Shown here: positions 14,149-14,782 of the stretch, one piece after another
Layout of the letters: every line of letters begins with the position of its first letter
How positions within the stretch are numbered: position 1 is the stretch's first letter
Source of the DNA: Candidatus Luteimonas excrementigallinarum
GTDB lineage: Bacteria > Pseudomonadota > Gammaproteobacteria > Xanthomonadales > Xanthomonadaceae
NCBI GenBank assembly: GCA_019115725.1
Contig: DXCY01000148.1
Span: forward strand, 1-14,782
Direction: 5' to 3'
Length of the DNA: 14,782 bases
Program-made: the position numbers and the translations under genes
Notes under the pieces: model-generated
What the model was told of the DNA's origin: nothing
The model's input: the letters and a program-made list of their open reading frames with translations, nothing else
Databases searched by the model: none

Positions 14149-14230
14149 CGGGTCTGTCCCCTGCGTATGCTTGCCTGCGGAACGATCATAAACGCGTCAA
14201 ATTCCATTTGCATGAATAAGGGGAGCTTTG

Positions 14231-14782
14231 ATGGGTAGCCTGCTGATTATCCTGGTGTTTCTCGGCGTGGTGGCAGTGGTGGTCCTGTGGGGCGTGGGGA
14301 TCTACAACGGCCTGATCACCGCCCGTAACGCATTCAGGAATGCATTCGCCCAGATCGACGTGCAGCTGCAGCGCCGCTTCGATCTGATCCCCAATCTGGT
14401 GGAAACCGCGCGCGCCTACATGAGCCACGAGCGCGAGACCCTGGAGGCGGTGACCGCCGCCCGCACCGCGGCGCAGTCGGGCCTGGCAGCGGCCAAGGCC
14501 AATCCCGGCGATCCGGAAGCGATGGCCACGCTGGCCGCCACCCAGGGCCAGCTCAACGGCGTGCTTGGCCGCCTGATGATGGTGGCCGAGGCCTACCCGG
14601 ACCTGAAGGCCAACCAGAACATGATGCAGCTCACCGAGGAGCTGACCAGCACCGAGAACCGGGTGGCGTTCGCCCGGCAGGCGTACAACGATTCGGTGAT
14701 GGCCTACAACAACAAGCGCGAGGTGTTTCCTTCCAGCGTGATCGCCGGCATGTTCAAGTTCGACTCCGCGGCGCTGCTGGAT
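14231..14782 (+). CDS. lemA: LemA family protein (partial, C-terminus beyond window)
   Basis: The first 184 residues are present with no stop in the window; LemA proteins are usually about 190-200 residues, so little is missing. An N-terminal membrane segment (about 4-24) is followed by YNGLITARNAF, the helical LemA domain (DVQLQRRFDLIPNLVETARAYM, HERETLEAVTAARTAA shown as separate parts) and NRVAFARQAYNDSVMAYN near the end. The long helices are expected to form a bundle on one side of the membrane. Function is not known; the gene often precedes a TPM-domain (YgcG-like) gene, which would lie to the right. The ATG follows AAGGGGAGC. The 82 bp to the divergent hydrolase gene must hold both promoters; on the minus strand TATGAT (14190-14185) is a possible -10. 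Confidence 0.93.
   Translation, partial: MGSLLIILVFLGVVAVVVLWGVGIYNGLITARNAFRNAFAQIDVQLQRRFDLIPNLVETARAYMSHERETLEAVTAARTAAQSGLAAAKANPGDPEAMATLAATQGQLNGVLGRLMMVAEAYPDLKANQNMMQLTEELTSTENRVAFARQAYNDSVMAYNNKREVFPSSVIAGMFKFDSAALLD

Overview
The window looks like a chromosomal core region of a high-GC gammaproteobacterium, most likely of the Xanthomonadaceae/Lysobacteraceae (Stenotrophomonas, Xanthomonas or Pseudoxanthomonas type). This rests on base composition, on the protein sequences, and on GCTACACT/TATACT-like -10 elements; the genus cannot be fixed from the sequence alone. I see no insertion sequence, phage gene, CRISPR array, tRNA or rRNA, and nothing suggesting recent transfer. Sixteen protein genes are supported, two of them cut by the window edges.

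Left part (1-4964). The 5' part of metK (SAM synthetase, minus strand) is divergent from a plus-strand pair: a UPF0149 protein with a C-terminal SEC-C zinc motif, then a YdjM-type membrane 'metal-dependent hydrolase'. The latter runs head-on into dusB (tRNA-dihydrouridine synthase, minus) and overlaps its 3' end. A YegP-type gene with its own strong terminator lies upstream of dusB. Then come rbsK (ribokinase) and nupC (CNT nucleoside transporter), with only 4 bp between them, which form a nucleoside uptake and ribose phosphorylation operon.

Middle (6562-11194). A membrane diguanylate-cyclase-like protein whose signature reads GGQEF is divergent from hemP. The hemP promoter has a consensus TTGACA -35, and a Fur box fills its spacer. 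Next are a qmcA/nfeD pair (SPFH membrane scaffold plus NfeD partner) and gcvT and gcvH of the glycine cleavage system, each with its own recognisable -10.

Right part (11195-14782). A roughly 660-bp gene-free stretch follows gcvH. It holds a perfect 12-bp hairpin, a TTGACA promoter-like site, several stem-loops and a clear intrinsic terminator 52 bp before a lysine/alanine-rich histone H1-like gene. That gene carries four 66-bp repeats. The stretch is either a small RNA gene or an attenuated leader of the histone-like gene, because an upstream segment could pair with the 5' arm of the terminator. This is the least ordinary part of the window. A convergent secreted serine beta-lactamase-family hydrolase and the start of a lemA gene close the window.

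Most of the window is ordinary housekeeping. The points deserving a second look are the candidate RNA/attenuator before the histone-like gene, the degenerate GGDEF motif, the Fur-regulated hemP lying apart from any heme receptor, and the read-through overlap at the hydrolase/dusB junction.
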